Shown here: piece after piece, positions 21,585 through 30,412 of the stretch
Numbering within the stretch: position 1 is the stretch's first letter
Layout: every line of letters starts with the position of its first letter
From: Sulfurovaceae bacterium
GTDB lineage: Bacteria; Campylobacterota; Campylobacteria; Campylobacterales; Sulfurovaceae
DNA: 64,000 nt
NCBI GenBank assembly: GCA_028714675.1
Contig: JAQTLV010000002.1
Location: 62,001 to 126,000, forward strand
Direction of reading: 5' to 3'
Program-made: the position numbers and the translations under genes
Notes under the pieces: generated by a model
Databases searched by the model: none
Told to the model about the DNA's origin: nothing
Seen by the model: only the letters and a program-made list of their open reading frames with translations

Positions 21585-21950
21585 ATGAGAATAGTAGAAG
21601 CACTTAGAAAACAAAAAGAAGTTCTTGGTATCTCTTACGAGTCGATAGCCATTCGTTCTGGTGTTGGTATAGCAACAGTCAAAAGAGCCTTTGGTGGGCA
21701 AGATATATCATTGGAGAGATTAGAGAAGATAGCTGAAGCCATCGGATGCCAAATAGGCATCAAAGCAACAATCTCTGCAAACAATCTTTATAATGCCCAG
21801 ATTGAGAAAAAGGCACAGGAAATTGTAAAGCGAGTGATGCAGACTTCTGCGCTAGAAGATCAAGCAGTAGACGCAAAGGCTCAAGCAAAAATGTTAACCC
21901 AAGCAAAAGCAAGGATAGCTAAGATGCCAAGATCACAGGTTTGGGGATGA
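21585..21950 (+). CDS. XRE-type HTH regulator, likely antitoxin/autorepressor (mobile mystery protein A-like)
   Basis: A 121-residue protein with a helix-turn-helix at about residues 16-50 (LGISYESIAIRSGVGIATVKRAF) and an Ala/Gln-rich helical C-terminal half. It lies directly before a Fic-domain gene with a 4-bp ATGA overlap, and two palindromic operators stand before it, so it most likely represses its own operon. XRE/Fic pairs occur as the mobile mystery protein A/B family. Part of its coding sequence approaches 47 percent G+C, above the window average, which fits transfer. A ribosome site GAAAGG precedes ATG 21585. Confidence 0.82.
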   Translation: MRIVEALRKQKEVLGISYESIAIRSGVGIATVKRAFGGQDISLERLEKIAEAIGCQIGIKATISANNLYNAQIEKKAQEIVKRVMQTSALEDQAVDAKAQAKMLTQAKARIAKMPRSQVWG

Positions 21951-22519
21951 TTGTTTTTGACAAAGAGGGTGAGACACCCCTTGATGATATATCGGGATTG
22001 AAGTTTGAGATAGCAACTCGTAAAGAGCTTGATGAGGCAGAAGCTCAAAATATATTGAAGGCTTATCTCAAATACACACTAAATTCATCCAAGCTCAAAA
22101 ATGTAACCTTTGATTTGAACTTTTTTCGTAAACTCCACAAAGAGATGTTTGGCGATGTTTGGAGCTGGGCAGGAGAGTTTAGAACAACCCAAACTTCTAT
22201 AGGCGTTGAAGCAAATAAAATTCATCTAGCTTTATATCAGTTGCAGGATGATTTGAAATTTTGGGAAGAAAATTGGAATTATCAAGATACGGCCGTGAGA
22301 TTGCACCATAGTTTGGTAAAAATTCATCCATTTTTGAACGGCAATGGTAGATGGGCGAGGTTTGTAGTAGATTTATGGCTACTTAAACATGGGCATAATG
22401 TTCTTTCTTGGGGTGGTGACATTAATGAAATATCTACCATAAGAAATGAGTATATAGCAGCATTGAAAGAAGCTGATAATGGAGCTTATGAGAAATTGAA
22501 ACAATTTATGTTTTCTTAA
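21947..22519 (+). CDS. Fic/Doc family protein (mobile mystery protein B-like)
   Basis: A 190-residue single-domain Fic protein. The active-site loop is HPFLNGNGRWAR with His127; the usual Asp/Glu after the aromatic-x pair is Asn, as in mobile mystery protein B. Fic enzymes transfer AMP or other nucleotides or phosphate to hydroxyl side chains of target proteins. The N-terminal block (EGETPLDD, ATRKELDEAEAQNI, MFGDVWSWAGEFR) is also typical of that family. I use ATG 21947, which overlaps the XRE stop as ATGA, rather than TTG 21941. No SxxxEG inhibitory helix is seen in this protein; control is probably through the XRE partner. Confidence 0.88.
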   Translation: MIVFDKEGETPLDDISGLKFEIATRKELDEAEAQNILKAYLKYTLNSSKLKNVTFDLNFFRKLHKEMFGDVWSWAGEFRTTQTSIGVEANKIHLALYQLQDDLKFWEENWNYQDTAVRLHHSLVKIHPFLNGNGRWARFVVDLWLLKHGHNVLSWGGDINEISTIRNEYIAALKEADNGAYEKLKQFMFS

Positions 22520-22540
22520 ACAGTTAAAGGGAGTTTTACA

Positions 22541-23140
22541 ATGAAACCACAATTTGAGATAAAAGATAGAAGCATCATAGATGATATATTGGTAAGTGCA
22601 GAGTATGGCACTTTGGCTTTGAGCGAAGATGATATACCATATAGTGTGCCTGTAAATTTTGCTCATCAAAGAGATATTGTCTATTTTCATGGCTCATTAA
22701 AAGGTCGAAAAGCAGAGATGATAAGTAAAAATCCTTTATGTTCTTTTAGCGTTGTAGAGCCTTACTCGATGATACAGTCATATTTTAGTTCCAGCGAAGG
22801 GCTTGCATGTCCTGCGACACATTTTTTTAGATCAGTAAGCATACAAGGCAAGATAGAGATAGTAAGTGAGTATGATGAAAAAGTTTTGGCTTTAGAGTTG
22901 CTCATGCAAAAGTTGCAAAGCGAAGGTAATTATAAGCCAATGAGCGATGAAGTGTATCAAAAAACTATAAACATAACACAAGTATTTAAGATACTTATCG
23001 CAGATATAAAAGGCAAAGTCAAATTGGGACAACATCTCCCGCAGGAGCGATTTGATATGATACTGGAACATCTTGAGCTTAGAGGCAATGAGATAGATAA
23101 ATTGACCGCCAAAGAGATGATAGAGCAAAGAGAAAAATGA
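22541..23140 (+). CDS. Pyridoxamine 5'-phosphate oxidase-like flavin protein (NimA-like)
   Basis: A 199-residue split-barrel protein of the PNPOx-like flavin-binding group, closest in layout to nitroimidazole-resistance NimA proteins: ILVSAEYGTLALSEDDIPYSVPVNF, then VYFHGSLKGRK, and CSFSVV. Members bind FMN or haem and reduce small molecules. True PdxH is longer in motif content and is not supported. GGGAG precedes ATG 22541. A truncated second copy of its 5' end lies at 20771, and the sequence over its stop codon (23137-23157) also resembles its own first 21 bases. Confidence 0.8.
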   Translation: MKPQFEIKDRSIIDDILVSAEYGTLALSEDDIPYSVPVNFAHQRDIVYFHGSLKGRKAEMISKNPLCSFSVVEPYSMIQSYFSSSEGLACPATHFFRSVSIQGKIEIVSEYDEKVLALELLMQKLQSEGNYKPMSDEVYQKTINITQVFKILIADIKGKVKLGQHLPQERFDMILEHLELRGNEIDKLTAKEMIEQREK

Positions 23141-23161
23141 AACCAAAATTTGGGGTAATAT

Positions 23162-23938
23162 ATGAAAAAAACTAAACAAACAAGTTGGGATCCAAATAAA
23201 TATAATGTAAATTCCAAAGGGCAGGCGATATGGGCGAAAGAGTTGATAGACAAGATAGGCATAGAAGGTTACGAGTCTATCTTAGATATTGGTTGTGGTG
23301 ATGGGAAAATCACAGAAGATTTGGCTCAAATCACAACAGGCGAAGTTGTAGGGATTGATTTTGACCAAAATATGGTAGATTTTGCAAAAGAGATATATAA
23401 AAAACCTACTTTTATACAAATGGATGCACAAAATATAAATTTTGAAAACAGATTTGATATAGTATTCTCAAACGCTGCATTGCATTGGGTGCAAGATCAC
23501 AAGGCGGTTGTGAATGGAATATATAAAGCTTTAAAAAGAAATGGAAAAGCGATATTACAGATGGGCGGCGAAGGCAATGCCAAAGATGTATTTGAAGCAT
23601 TGGAGAAAATCACGCCAAATTATGCGAAATATCTTCAAGGCTATAAATCTCCTTATCGTTTTTGTTCTGACATATATTATAATGATTTGCTTGGGCAGGT
23701 TGGATTTAGCAAATATAATGCAAAATTAATACAAAAAGATATGGTTCATGATGATGTAACAGCTTTTAAGGGATGGCTAGAGACTACATGGTTTCCATTT
23801 ATAGATAGAATACCTAAATCTTTAAAAGAAACTTTTCTAAAAGAGTGGATAGATACTTATTTGGATTATTTTCCTCAAGATGAAAATGGTAAAATACATA
23901 TTGCTATGATAAGACTCGAAGTCGAGGCTGTCAAATAA
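23162..23938 (+). CDS. Class I SAM-dependent methyltransferase, trans-aconitate methyltransferase-like
   Basis: A 258-residue Rossmann-type methyltransferase. Motif I is ILDIGCGDGKITEDL (about residues 40-54), followed by VVGIDFDQNMVDFA and the post-motif FSNAALHWVQDH. The NAALHW block and overall length resemble Tam (trans-aconitate 2-methyltransferase), but the small-molecule substrate is not certain. The start ATG 23162 has a GGGG-rich ribosome site. It lies 21 bp after the NimA-like gene and 20 bp before an exported hydrolase, so the three may form one transcript. Confidence 0.85.
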   Translation: MKKTKQTSWDPNKYNVNSKGQAIWAKELIDKIGIEGYESILDIGCGDGKITEDLAQITTGEVVGIDFDQNMVDFAKEIYKKPTFIQMDAQNINFENRFDIVFSNAALHWVQDHKAVVNGIYKALKRNGKAILQMGGEGNAKDVFEALEKITPNYAKYLQGYKSPYRFCSDIYYNDLLGQVGFSKYNAKLIQKDMVHDDVTAFKGWLETTWFPFIDRIPKSLKETFLKEWIDTYLDYFPQDENGKIHIAMIRLEVEAVK

Positions 23939-23958
23939 ATATTATACATGGAGTATTT

Positions 23959-24840
23959 ATGAAATTTTTAAAAATAAAGTCCAGAATTATAGTTATATTT
24001 TGCGCTTTGTCTATTGGTGTTCAATCTGGACCAATTCGTAATATTTTACAAAAACATATTTTGCAAAACAATACAGAATATGGATTAAAAATGATAGATG
24101 TGGCATATGGAAAAGATAAAAAACAAAAGTTTGATGTTTATCTTCCAGATAATCCAAAAGATGCACCTATTATTGTTATGGTTCATGGAGGTGCTTGGAG
24201 TATAGGCGATAAAAGTATAAATCGTGTTGTTGAAAATAAAACTGCAAGATGGCTTCCAAAAGGAGTTATTTTTATTTCGATAAATTATAGATTATTACCA
24301 AATGCAGATCCACTAAAACAAGCTGATGATGTTGCTAGTGCACTTGCATATATTCAAAAGTATGGTGCTTCATGGGGCGGAGATACTAAAAAAATAATTT
24401 TAATGGGGCATTCTTCTGGCGCTCATCTAGTGACATTAATTTCATCAGATCCTACTCGTTATAGTATTTTAAAACCATGGCTTGGCACTATATCACTTGA
24501 TAGTGCGGTTATGAATGTGCCTCAGACAATGAACGAGAAACATTATGATTTTTATGATAAAGCATTTGGTACCGATAAGGAATACTGGGAAGATTCTTCG
24601 CCTTATCATCGCTTGAAAAACTCTGCTATTCCTATGTTGATGGTTTGTTCTACTAAACGCCCAGATAAGCCTTGTGTACAAGCAGAGCTTTTTTCTATCA
24701 AAGCAAAAATGCTAAAACTTCGTGCCGAAGTATCTCCACAACCACTTACTCACAGAGAGATAAATGAAAATCTAGGTATTGAAAATATGTATACAAAAAG
24801 AGTTGAAAATTTTATTCGTTCACTTGGTGTAGCATTATAA
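23959..24840 (+). CDS. Exported alpha/beta hydrolase (esterase/lipase-like)
   Basis: A 293-residue protein of the BD-FAE/carboxylesterase-like hydrolase group. It has a signal-type N-terminus (about residues 8-24), the oxyanion block MVHGGAWSIGDK and the nucleophile elbow GHSSGAH. The acid and His are expected near the C-terminus; PLTHREINENLG contains a plausible His. It would act on short esters outside the cytoplasm; the substrate is unknown. GGAG precedes ATG 23959. Decayed coding sequence follows its stop. Confidence 0.85.
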   Translation: MKFLKIKSRIIVIFCALSIGVQSGPIRNILQKHILQNNTEYGLKMIDVAYGKDKKQKFDVYLPDNPKDAPIIVMVHGGAWSIGDKSINRVVENKTARWLPKGVIFISINYRLLPNADPLKQADDVASALAYIQKYGASWGGDTKKIILMGHSSGAHLVTLISSDPTRYSILKPWLGTISLDSAVMNVPQTMNEKHYDFYDKAFGTDKEYWEDSSPYHRLKNSAIPMLMVCSTKRPDKPCVQAELFSIKAKMLKLRAEVSPQPLTHREINENLGIENMYTKRVENFIRSLGVAL

Positions 24841-24841
24841 A

Positions 24842-25011
24842 GAATCGGTAGCATTTCTTGTTACTGGTGGGATAAACTTGCAGACAACAACTGATAATAT
24901 AGATTAGGTCTTGGAGCTTCATTGTTGTTATCAGATGGAGTTTTGAGATAGAAGATAAAAAAAGATGGTTTCATAACAAATACTTTTACAAAAGAACAAT
25001 TACAAACCTAA
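24842..25011 (+). pseudogene. Decayed coding remnant
   Basis: The 177 bp between the hydrolase and the acetyltransferase contain protein-like stretches in two frames broken by stops: ESVAFLVTGGINLQ from 24842, and GASLLLSDGVLR-stop-KIKKDGFITNTFTKEQLQT ending at 25011. The second stretch looks like the C-terminus of a real protein interrupted by one TAG. I cannot name the family. Confidence 0.35.
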
Positions 25012-25017
25012 TAAATA

Positions 25018-25683
25018 TCACTCTTTTATAGCAAGTAATGCATCCAAATCATTACCTGTGATGATTTCTATATTTTTTTCTATCTCTTCAATTGACCAGT
25101 TCCACCATCTAATATCCAGCAATACCTTAATTGTATAGTCATCAAAGCGTTTTTTTATAACTGTGGCTGGATTGCCACCAACTATAGTATATGGTGCTAC
25201 ATCTTTTGTAACTACTGATTTTGCACCTATGATAGCACCGTCACCGATTTTGACACCAGGCATTATAGTTGCATCCATCCCCATCCACACATCATTGCCT
25301 ATGACAATATCGCCTTTATTTTTGGACTCTTCAAACATCGCTGTAATATCTTCGCTTGTTGTTTGTGATGTTAACATAAAAGTTGTAAAAGGATATGTTG
25401 AAAAACCACTAGTTTTATGATTTGCGGAACTTGTTATAAATCTAACACCATGGGCTATTTGTACAAATTTCCCTATAATGAGAGAGTCTTTGCTTAGAGG
25501 AAATAGATATGGAGCCAAAAAGCTAGCATAATCTTCAAGTATGTCGAAGTTGTGATAGTATGTAAATTCACCAACATGTATACGTGGATGATTGATTACT
25601 TCTTTTAAATGTACAGTCTGTTTAATCACAGTACCATCTGGCATAGTCATAGGATATTTTTTACTACTATCCAATAATCCCAT
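25018..25683 (-). CDS. CatB/Vat-like hexapeptide-repeat O-acetyltransferase
   Basis: A 221-residue left-handed beta-helix acetyltransferase. Hexapeptide rungs are clear at about residues 120-165 ([36 protein letters not shown]), with the conserved GNPA and the aromatic C-terminal block [11 protein letters not shown] shared with the Vat (streptogramin) and CatB (xenobiotic) enzymes. It uses acetyl-CoA; the acceptor could be an antibiotic or a cell sugar. AAGGA precedes the start. It is the only minus-strand gene of the island and is divergent from the next methyltransferase. Confidence 0.88.
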   Translation of the reverse strand: MGLLDSSKKYPMTMPDGTVIKQTVHLKEVINHPRIHVGEFTYYHNFDILEDYASFLAPYLFPLSKDSLIIGKFVQIAHGVRFITSSANHKTSGFSTYPFTTFMLTSQTTSEDITAMFEESKNKGDIVIGNDVWMGMDATIMPGVKIGDGAIIGAKSVVTKDVAPYTIVGGNPATVIKKRFDDYTIKVLLDIRWWNWSIEEIEKNIEIITGNDLDALLAIKE

Positions 25684-25777
25684 AAAAATCCTTGTTTTGT
25701 TTGTAATATACCAAATAATGTCTCAATATAGCCTGTTTAATTAAATCAATTTAAATATAATTATAAAAAAGATAAAA

Positions 25778-26452
25778 ATGCAATTAAATTTAGAAAATAT
25801 AGTGATAACTGGTAGAACATTCGAGGAGTATAGTGCTTTCTTTGATCTAAATATGGATGACTTAAAAGGCAAAAAAGTTTTGGATTGTCCAAGTGGTGCA
25901 AGTTCATTTGTGGCAACATTAAACAAAAACTCTATACAAGCAAAAGGCGTGGATGTCATCTATGAGTTTGACAAAAAGGTCCTTGAGCAACAAGGAATTA
26001 AAAGTATAGAGAAAATCTACAAAGATACATCGTGGATGGATGTGTATAAGATGGACTTTTATAAAACAAAAGAAAATCATAGGTTTCATAGAGAGAGTGC
26101 ATTAAAAGCTTTTATAGACGATTATAATAGTCAAGATTATATTTTTGCTAAGCTTCCAAATTTGCCATTTGAAGATGATAGTTTCGATATACTTCTGTCA
26201 TCACACTTATTGTTTGTATATGACGATAGGCTAGATTTCAATTTTCACAAAGACTCTATTGTAGAGATGCTTAGAGTTGCAAGAGAGGTGAGGATTTTCC
26301 CACTTGTTGATTTTAAAAATAGCAGAGTCCATGAAGTAGAAAACTTTTCACCATTTGTTTATAAGATATTAAAAGAGTTTAAGTGTGAAATCGTTAAAAC
26401 AGATTTTGAATTTCAACCAAGGGCAGATTGTTACTTGAAGATATCACGATAA
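25778..26452 (+). CDS. SAM-dependent methyltransferase-like protein
   Basis: A 224-residue protein with a Rossmann-type motif I variant (KVLDCPSGASSFVATL, residues 33-48), an acidic residue after strand 2 (GVDVIYEF), and PFEDDSFDILLSSHLLF as the motif IV/V region. The Pro-Ser in place of Gly-x-Gly in motif I is unusual. The middle insertion with many Lys, Tyr and His residues distinguishes it from generic methyltransferases. Substrate unknown. No strong ribosome site precedes ATG 25778; the upstream 94 bp are A+T-rich. Confidence 0.7.
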   Translation: MQLNLENIVITGRTFEEYSAFFDLNMDDLKGKKVLDCPSGASSFVATLNKNSIQAKGVDVIYEFDKKVLEQQGIKSIEKIYKDTSWMDVYKMDFYKTKENHRFHRESALKAFIDDYNSQDYIFAKLPNLPFEDDSFDILLSSHLLFVYDDRLDFNFHKDSIVEMLRVAREVRIFPLVDFKNSRVHEVENFSPFVYKILKEFKCEIVKTDFEFQPRADCYLKISR

Positions 26453-26501
26453 ATCTTATATCGGATATAATATCTACTGCAATAATAAAAGAGGAGCATA
26501 G

Positions 26502-26975
26502 ATGAAAATGTTGATAAGGTTAATATCGGTTAGTTTGCTACTTTCCGCATTTGCTTTTGCACAACAACCAACACAAAAAGTTGTTGTAGATTTGACAACA
26601 GGTGATGCAAAGACAATCACATCACATTTCATAAAAGGCTTTGCGAATACCTTGGGGCATTTTCAAAAAAATGGGAGTGATGTCGATACCGTTGTGGTTA
26701 TCCATGGAGATGCATATCGTTTTTTTGTTCAAAAATTAGAGCAATCGCCATATAGTAATGATCAGGAGCTAAAAAAGAGACAGCAGGAGTTTTTGGCTGG
26801 CTTTACAATGCTTATGAAAAAATATCATGTCAGATTCGAGGTATGCTCAGAGGGTATGAAAGCACGCAAGCTTGATAAGGATATATTTTATTCGTTTGTG
26901 TATCCTGTACCTTCGGCACAAATTAGTCTCATAGAGTGGCAAAATAGAGGCTATGCATATCTTCCTTTTCGATGA
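26502..26975 (+). CDS. Periplasmic DsrE-family protein
   Basis: A 157-residue protein with a signal peptide (residues 1-20, LISVSLLLSAFAFA then QQ) and a DsrE/DsrF-like fold: VVVDLTTGDA first strand, VVVIHGDAYRFFV, and a conserved Cys near residue 118 (FEVCSEGMKARKL). Such exported DsrE proteins are frequent in sulfur-oxidising Epsilonproteobacteria; a role in sulfur or thiol carriage is inferred, since only one Cys is present. GAGGAG precedes ATG 26502. Confidence 0.8.
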   Translation: MKMLIRLISVSLLLSAFAFAQQPTQKVVVDLTTGDAKTITSHFIKGFANTLGHFQKNGSDVDTVVVIHGDAYRFFVQKLEQSPYSNDQELKKRQQEFLAGFTMLMKKYHVRFEVCSEGMKARKLDKDIFYSFVYPVPSAQISLIEWQNRGYAYLPFR

Positions 26976-27057
26976 TTTGTCATATAATAATTTAATAAAG
27001 AGAATACCACATGTTAACATCAAATATTAACTCCATTGAAGAACTGTATCAAATATA

Positions 27058-28248
27058 ATGAAGTACGGCGAAATATTTAAAAACCAAATAACTAGAGGCT
27101 TGACTACAATTCAGTTTCTAAGTTATTTTGGTACTGTTTTTTCTCATGTGGCTATAGCATCACTTCTCGTAACTCTTGGTGCTAGTGCTGATATGATAGC
27201 GATGATATTTATAGCAATATTACTTCCAAGCTTAGTACTTGCACCTATCAATGGCTACATCATAGATAGATTTGAGTTTAAAAAGCTTATTTTGGTATTG
27301 CTTAGCGTTGAGATGAGTATGACGATATGTTTTATGTTTATAAATGATTTAGCACATATTTGGCTGCTTTGGACATTTTTGTTTGTTAGATCCATAGCAG
27401 GAACTATCATATTTACAGCTGAGATGTCTTATTTGCCAAAGATAATTTCAGATGATACACTAAAATCAGCAAATGAAGTCCATAGTATTATTTGGTCAAG
27501 CACATTTGCTTTTGGTATGGCACTAGGTGGACTTAGTACATATTATTTTGGCTATATCGGTACATTTATGATAGATTTTTCATTTTATGTGATAGCGTTT
27601 TTGGTGATGTTCAAACTGCCTATCGAAGTCATACAAAACAAAGTTCAAAGTGCCTGGAGTGCTACAAAAGAGGTTTTTAGCTATATTAAAAAAAATACAA
27701 AACTAATTCATATCATGATTCTTCATTCAAGTGTGGGGCTGACGGTTTTTGATACTATAGTTACACTTCTTGCAGAGCAAAAATATAAGTATGTCCTAGC
27801 AGTACCACTAGCCATTGGTTGGATCAATTTTTCACGAGCAGTCGCACTGATGATAGGTCCTCTGTTTTTTAGCAAATACATCAAGATGAATAGCTTGTGG
27901 GTAGTTATGGTGTTGCAAGGTGTGAGCATCATCCTTTGGGCGTATCTGCAGTACGATTTCACTCTTTCACTCTTTAGTATGTTCCTCGTAGGACTATTGA
28001 CTACATCTATATGGTCATTTACATATTATTTGCTTCAGCAAAATACCAATGAAGAATTTTTGGGGAGAGTGATATCTTATAATGATATGGTTTTTATGGC
28101 AGTAAGCGTGGGAATGACATACGCCATAGGGAAAATGGCAAGTGCTGGAGTAGCACTAAGTTATATAAGTGCAATGATAGGGGCTATCTTCTTTTTTGTC
28201 GCATTTTATGCCTTTGTGTTGAGAGATAAGATTGTTACAAAGCGGTAA
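27058..28248 (+). CDS. Major facilitator superfamily transporter
   Basis: A 396-residue inner-membrane protein with about twelve hydrophobic helices and the short MFS loop motif after helix 2 (APINGYIIDRFEFKK, a form of GxxxDRxxxR/K). It belongs to the drug-exporter/enterobactin-exporter type of MFS proteins by length and layout; the substrate is unknown. ATG 27058 overlaps the stop of a 15-codon ORF (27011-27058) as TAATG, so that short frame may couple translation. It stands between the DsrE gene and the second Fic gene. Confidence 0.88.
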   Translation: MKYGEIFKNQITRGLTTIQFLSYFGTVFSHVAIASLLVTLGASADMIAMIFIAILLPSLVLAPINGYIIDRFEFKKLILVLLSVEMSMTICFMFINDLAHIWLLWTFLFVRSIAGTIIFTAEMSYLPKIISDDTLKSANEVHSIIWSSTFAFGMALGGLSTYYFGYIGTFMIDFSFYVIAFLVMFKLPIEVIQNKVQSAWSATKEVFSYIKKNTKLIHIMILHSSVGLTVFDTIVTLLAEQKYKYVLAVPLAIGWINFSRAVALMIGPLFFSKYIKMNSLWVVMVLQGVSIILWAYLQYDFTLSLFSMFLVGLLTTSIWSFTYYLLQQNTNEEFLGRVISYNDMVFMAVSVGMTYAIGKMASAGVALSYISAMIGAIFFFVAFYAFVLRDKIVTKR

Positions 28249-28328
28249 AAATATACAAATATTAATATTTAACTCAAATAAAATACACACTTAAACACGA
28301 TATTTAGGGATTTATCGTTATTTTATGC

Positions 28329-28358
28329 TATAATAACTCAAAATTTAAAATTTGAGTT
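28329..28358 (+). promoter_or_regulatory. Promoter -10 and overlapping operator of the second Fic gene
   Basis: TATAAT (28329-28334) is followed at once by the inverted repeat AACTCAAA-N8-TTTGAGTT (28335-28358). A further half-site AACTCAAA lies at 28271-28278. The site ends ten bases before ATG 28368. The HTH at the C-terminus of the Fic protein is the obvious candidate to bind it. Confidence 0.55.
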
Positions 28359-28367
28359 GAAAGTAAA

Positions 28368-29696
28368 ATGCCAAAAAGTATAATAGAACCATTGCCATTC
28401 AAATTTGACTATAATTTATATGATGTGCGTGAAAATATTCAGTATTTATTAAAATATAAAGCCACAAATGAAGATGGTAAATATCTATATTGGGATAAGT
28501 TTAGATTTCATGTCAATAAAGATGATAATCCGAAAATAGCATGGTGGGCGACAAAATTCAATAGATTTACAAACCGTAAAACTCTAAATTTGAGAGATAA
28601 AAAAAATGATTTTTTTTATTTTTCAATCCCAGATGCATTGCAAGCAAAATTATATAAAATTATGCAAAAAGCAAATCAGGGTATAGTTCCACATGACTCT
28701 ATAAAGAAACAATATCTCATATCTTCATTGATTATGGAAGAAGCTATTAGTAGTTCACAGCTTGAAGGTGCGGCAACTACAAGAAAAGTTGCCAAAGATA
28801 TGATAGTAAGTCAAAGAAAACCAAGAAGTGAAGATGAGTGGATGATACTCAATAATTATTTATTGCTAATAGAAGTAAAAAAAGCAAAAAATGATAATTT
28901 ATCCATGGGATTAATAAAAGAATTTCATAAAATTGCTACACAAAATACATCTCATAATAAAGTAATAGCAGGTGAATTTAGAAATTCAGATGATATAGTT
29001 ATAACTGATGGATATGATGTTATTTTTGAGCCTCCAACTTTTGATGAAATAGACAAAAGATTGCAAAAATTATGTTATTTTGCAAATACAAATCATCATG
29101 AAGATAATCCAAAAGAGTTTATAGACCCGATAGTAAAAGCAATTATATTGCATTTTATGATTGGCTATATTCATCCATTTAATGATGGTAATGGCAGAGT
29201 TGCAAGAGCTTTGTTTTATTGGTATATGCTAAAAAATGGGTTTGATTATTTTGAGTATGTGTCAATTAGTTCTTTACTAAAAAATGCACCCAAACAATAT
29301 GCACTATCTTATTTGTATAGCGAAAATGATGACAATGATATTACTTATTTTATTTCTTATCAACTAGATATTATGCTAAGAGCCATTGAAGAACTTTTAA
29401 AATATCTTCAAGCTAAAAGCAATGATTTTGAAGAAGCTCTTGATATATTTAAACACTCAAGATATAACGATTTGTTTAATTTTATTCAAAAAGATGTTGT
29501 TAAAAAAGCGATTAAAGAAGCTGGCAGAGTATTTACTGCCAAAGAAATAGCAATTGATTACAGCATATCAGAAAATAGTGCTAGAAAATATCTCAATGAG
29601 TTGGCTAGTCATCAATTGTTATTTACTAGTAAAAAAGGTAAAAGTATTATGTATATTGCTACAAATGATATTAGAAATAGGTTGGCTCACAAATGA
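28368..29696 (+). CDS. Fic family protein with C-terminal winged helix
   Basis: A 442-residue multi-domain Fic protein. The N-terminal part carries the inhibitory-helix motif SxxxEG (SSQLEGA) typical of class II Fic enzymes. The catalytic loop HPFNDGNGRVAR has His269 and the full acidic motif, so adenylylation activity is likely. A C-terminal HTH lies near residues 385-430 (FTAKEIAIDYSISENSARKYLNEL). This type usually acts alone and may bind its own promoter; a palindrome lies next to the -10. Its stop overlaps the tlyA start as ATGA, so an accessory gene is fused tightly to a core operon. Confidence 0.9.
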   Translation: MPKSIIEPLPFKFDYNLYDVRENIQYLLKYKATNEDGKYLYWDKFRFHVNKDDNPKIAWWATKFNRFTNRKTLNLRDKKNDFFYFSIPDALQAKLYKIMQKANQGIVPHDSIKKQYLISSLIMEEAISSSQLEGAATTRKVAKDMIVSQRKPRSEDEWMILNNYLLLIEVKKAKNDNLSMGLIKEFHKIATQNTSHNKVIAGEFRNSDDIVITDGYDVIFEPPTFDEIDKRLQKLCYFANTNHHEDNPKEFIDPIVKAIILHFMIGYIHPFNDGNGRVARALFYWYMLKNGFDYFEYVSISSLLKNAPKQYALSYLYSENDDNDITYFISYQLDIMLRAIEELLKYLQAKSNDFEEALDIFKHSRYNDLFNFIQKDVVKKAIKEAGRVFTAKEIAIDYSISENSARKYLNELASHQLLFTSKKGKSIMYIATNDIRNRLAHK

Positions 29697-30412
29697 GACT
29701 AGATGTATATTTGGTAGAAAATGGTTATTTTGAGAGTAGAAATAGAGCATTAGAGGCTATAAAATCAGGTAAAGTAAAAGTTGATGGTAAGATAGCTAAG
29801 CCTTCTGTTAAGTGTGATGAGAAGAGTAATGTTGAAGTTGAAAATGAAAAATTTTACGCCAGTAGGGCAGGCAGAAAGCTTGAAGCTTTTTTAGAAGAAC
29901 ACGAGATAGACTTAAATGGTAAAAAAGCTTTGGATATAGGATCATCCACAGGTGGATTCGCTCAAATTTTACTTGAAAATGGTGTAGAAAGTTTGACATG
30001 TGTAGATGTGGGGACAAATCAGCTTCATTTTACTATCAGAGATGATAAAAGAGCTGAAGTTCATGAAAATTGTGACATAAGAAATTTTAGAATTGATGGC
30101 GGATTTGGAGTTATAAGTTGTGATGTGTCTTTTATATCATTAGAAGATATTTTAAATGACATAAATACTTTGGCATTATATAATTGCGACATTATACTTT
30201 TATATAAACCACAATTTGAAGTTGGTAGATTGGTAAAAAGAGATAGCAATGGCGTAGTAACAGATATTGATGCTATCAGACACACAAGAGTTGGATTTGA
30301 GAAAAAATGCGAAGAGCTTGGTTGGAAAAAGATTATAGATATTCCTTCTAGGATACAAGGGAAAGAAGGCAATATAGAGTATTTTTATCATTTTAGAAAG
30401 GTTGAAGTTTGA
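29693..30412 (+). CDS. tlyA: rRNA 2'-O-methyltransferase TlyA
   Basis: Methylates riboses of 16S and/or 23S rRNA, which affects capreomycin sensitivity. The 239 residues comprise an N-terminal S4 RNA-binding domain (MRLDVYLVENGYFESRNRA) and an FtsJ-like Rossmann domain with ALDIGSSTGGFAQILLE near residue 80. Length is at the short side of the family (type II TlyA lacks nothing obvious). It overlaps the Fic gene before it and ribF after it by 4 bp each. In C. jejuni, as I recall, tlyA-ribF-cmoA follow ligA almost directly. Confidence 0.94.
   Translation: MRLDVYLVENGYFESRNRALEAIKSGKVKVDGKIAKPSVKCDEKSNVEVENEKFYASRAGRKLEAFLEEHEIDLNGKKALDIGSSTGGFAQILLENGVESLTCVDVGTNQLHFTIRDDKRAEVHENCDIRNFRIDGGFGVISCDVSFISLEDILNDINTLALYNCDIILLYKPQFEVGRLVKRDSNGVVTDIDAIRHTRVGFEKKCEELGWKKIIDIPSRIQGKEGNIEYFYHFRKVEV

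Noticed and set aside
23137-23157. Third copy of the NimA-like 5' end over its own stop codon
   Set aside because: 18 of 21 bases agree, but the stretch is short and A-rich; chance cannot be excluded.
27011-27058. 15-codon frame ending on the MFS start codon
   Set aside because: Possible coupling leader, but a 15-codon frame is likely by chance; mentioned only with the MFS gene.
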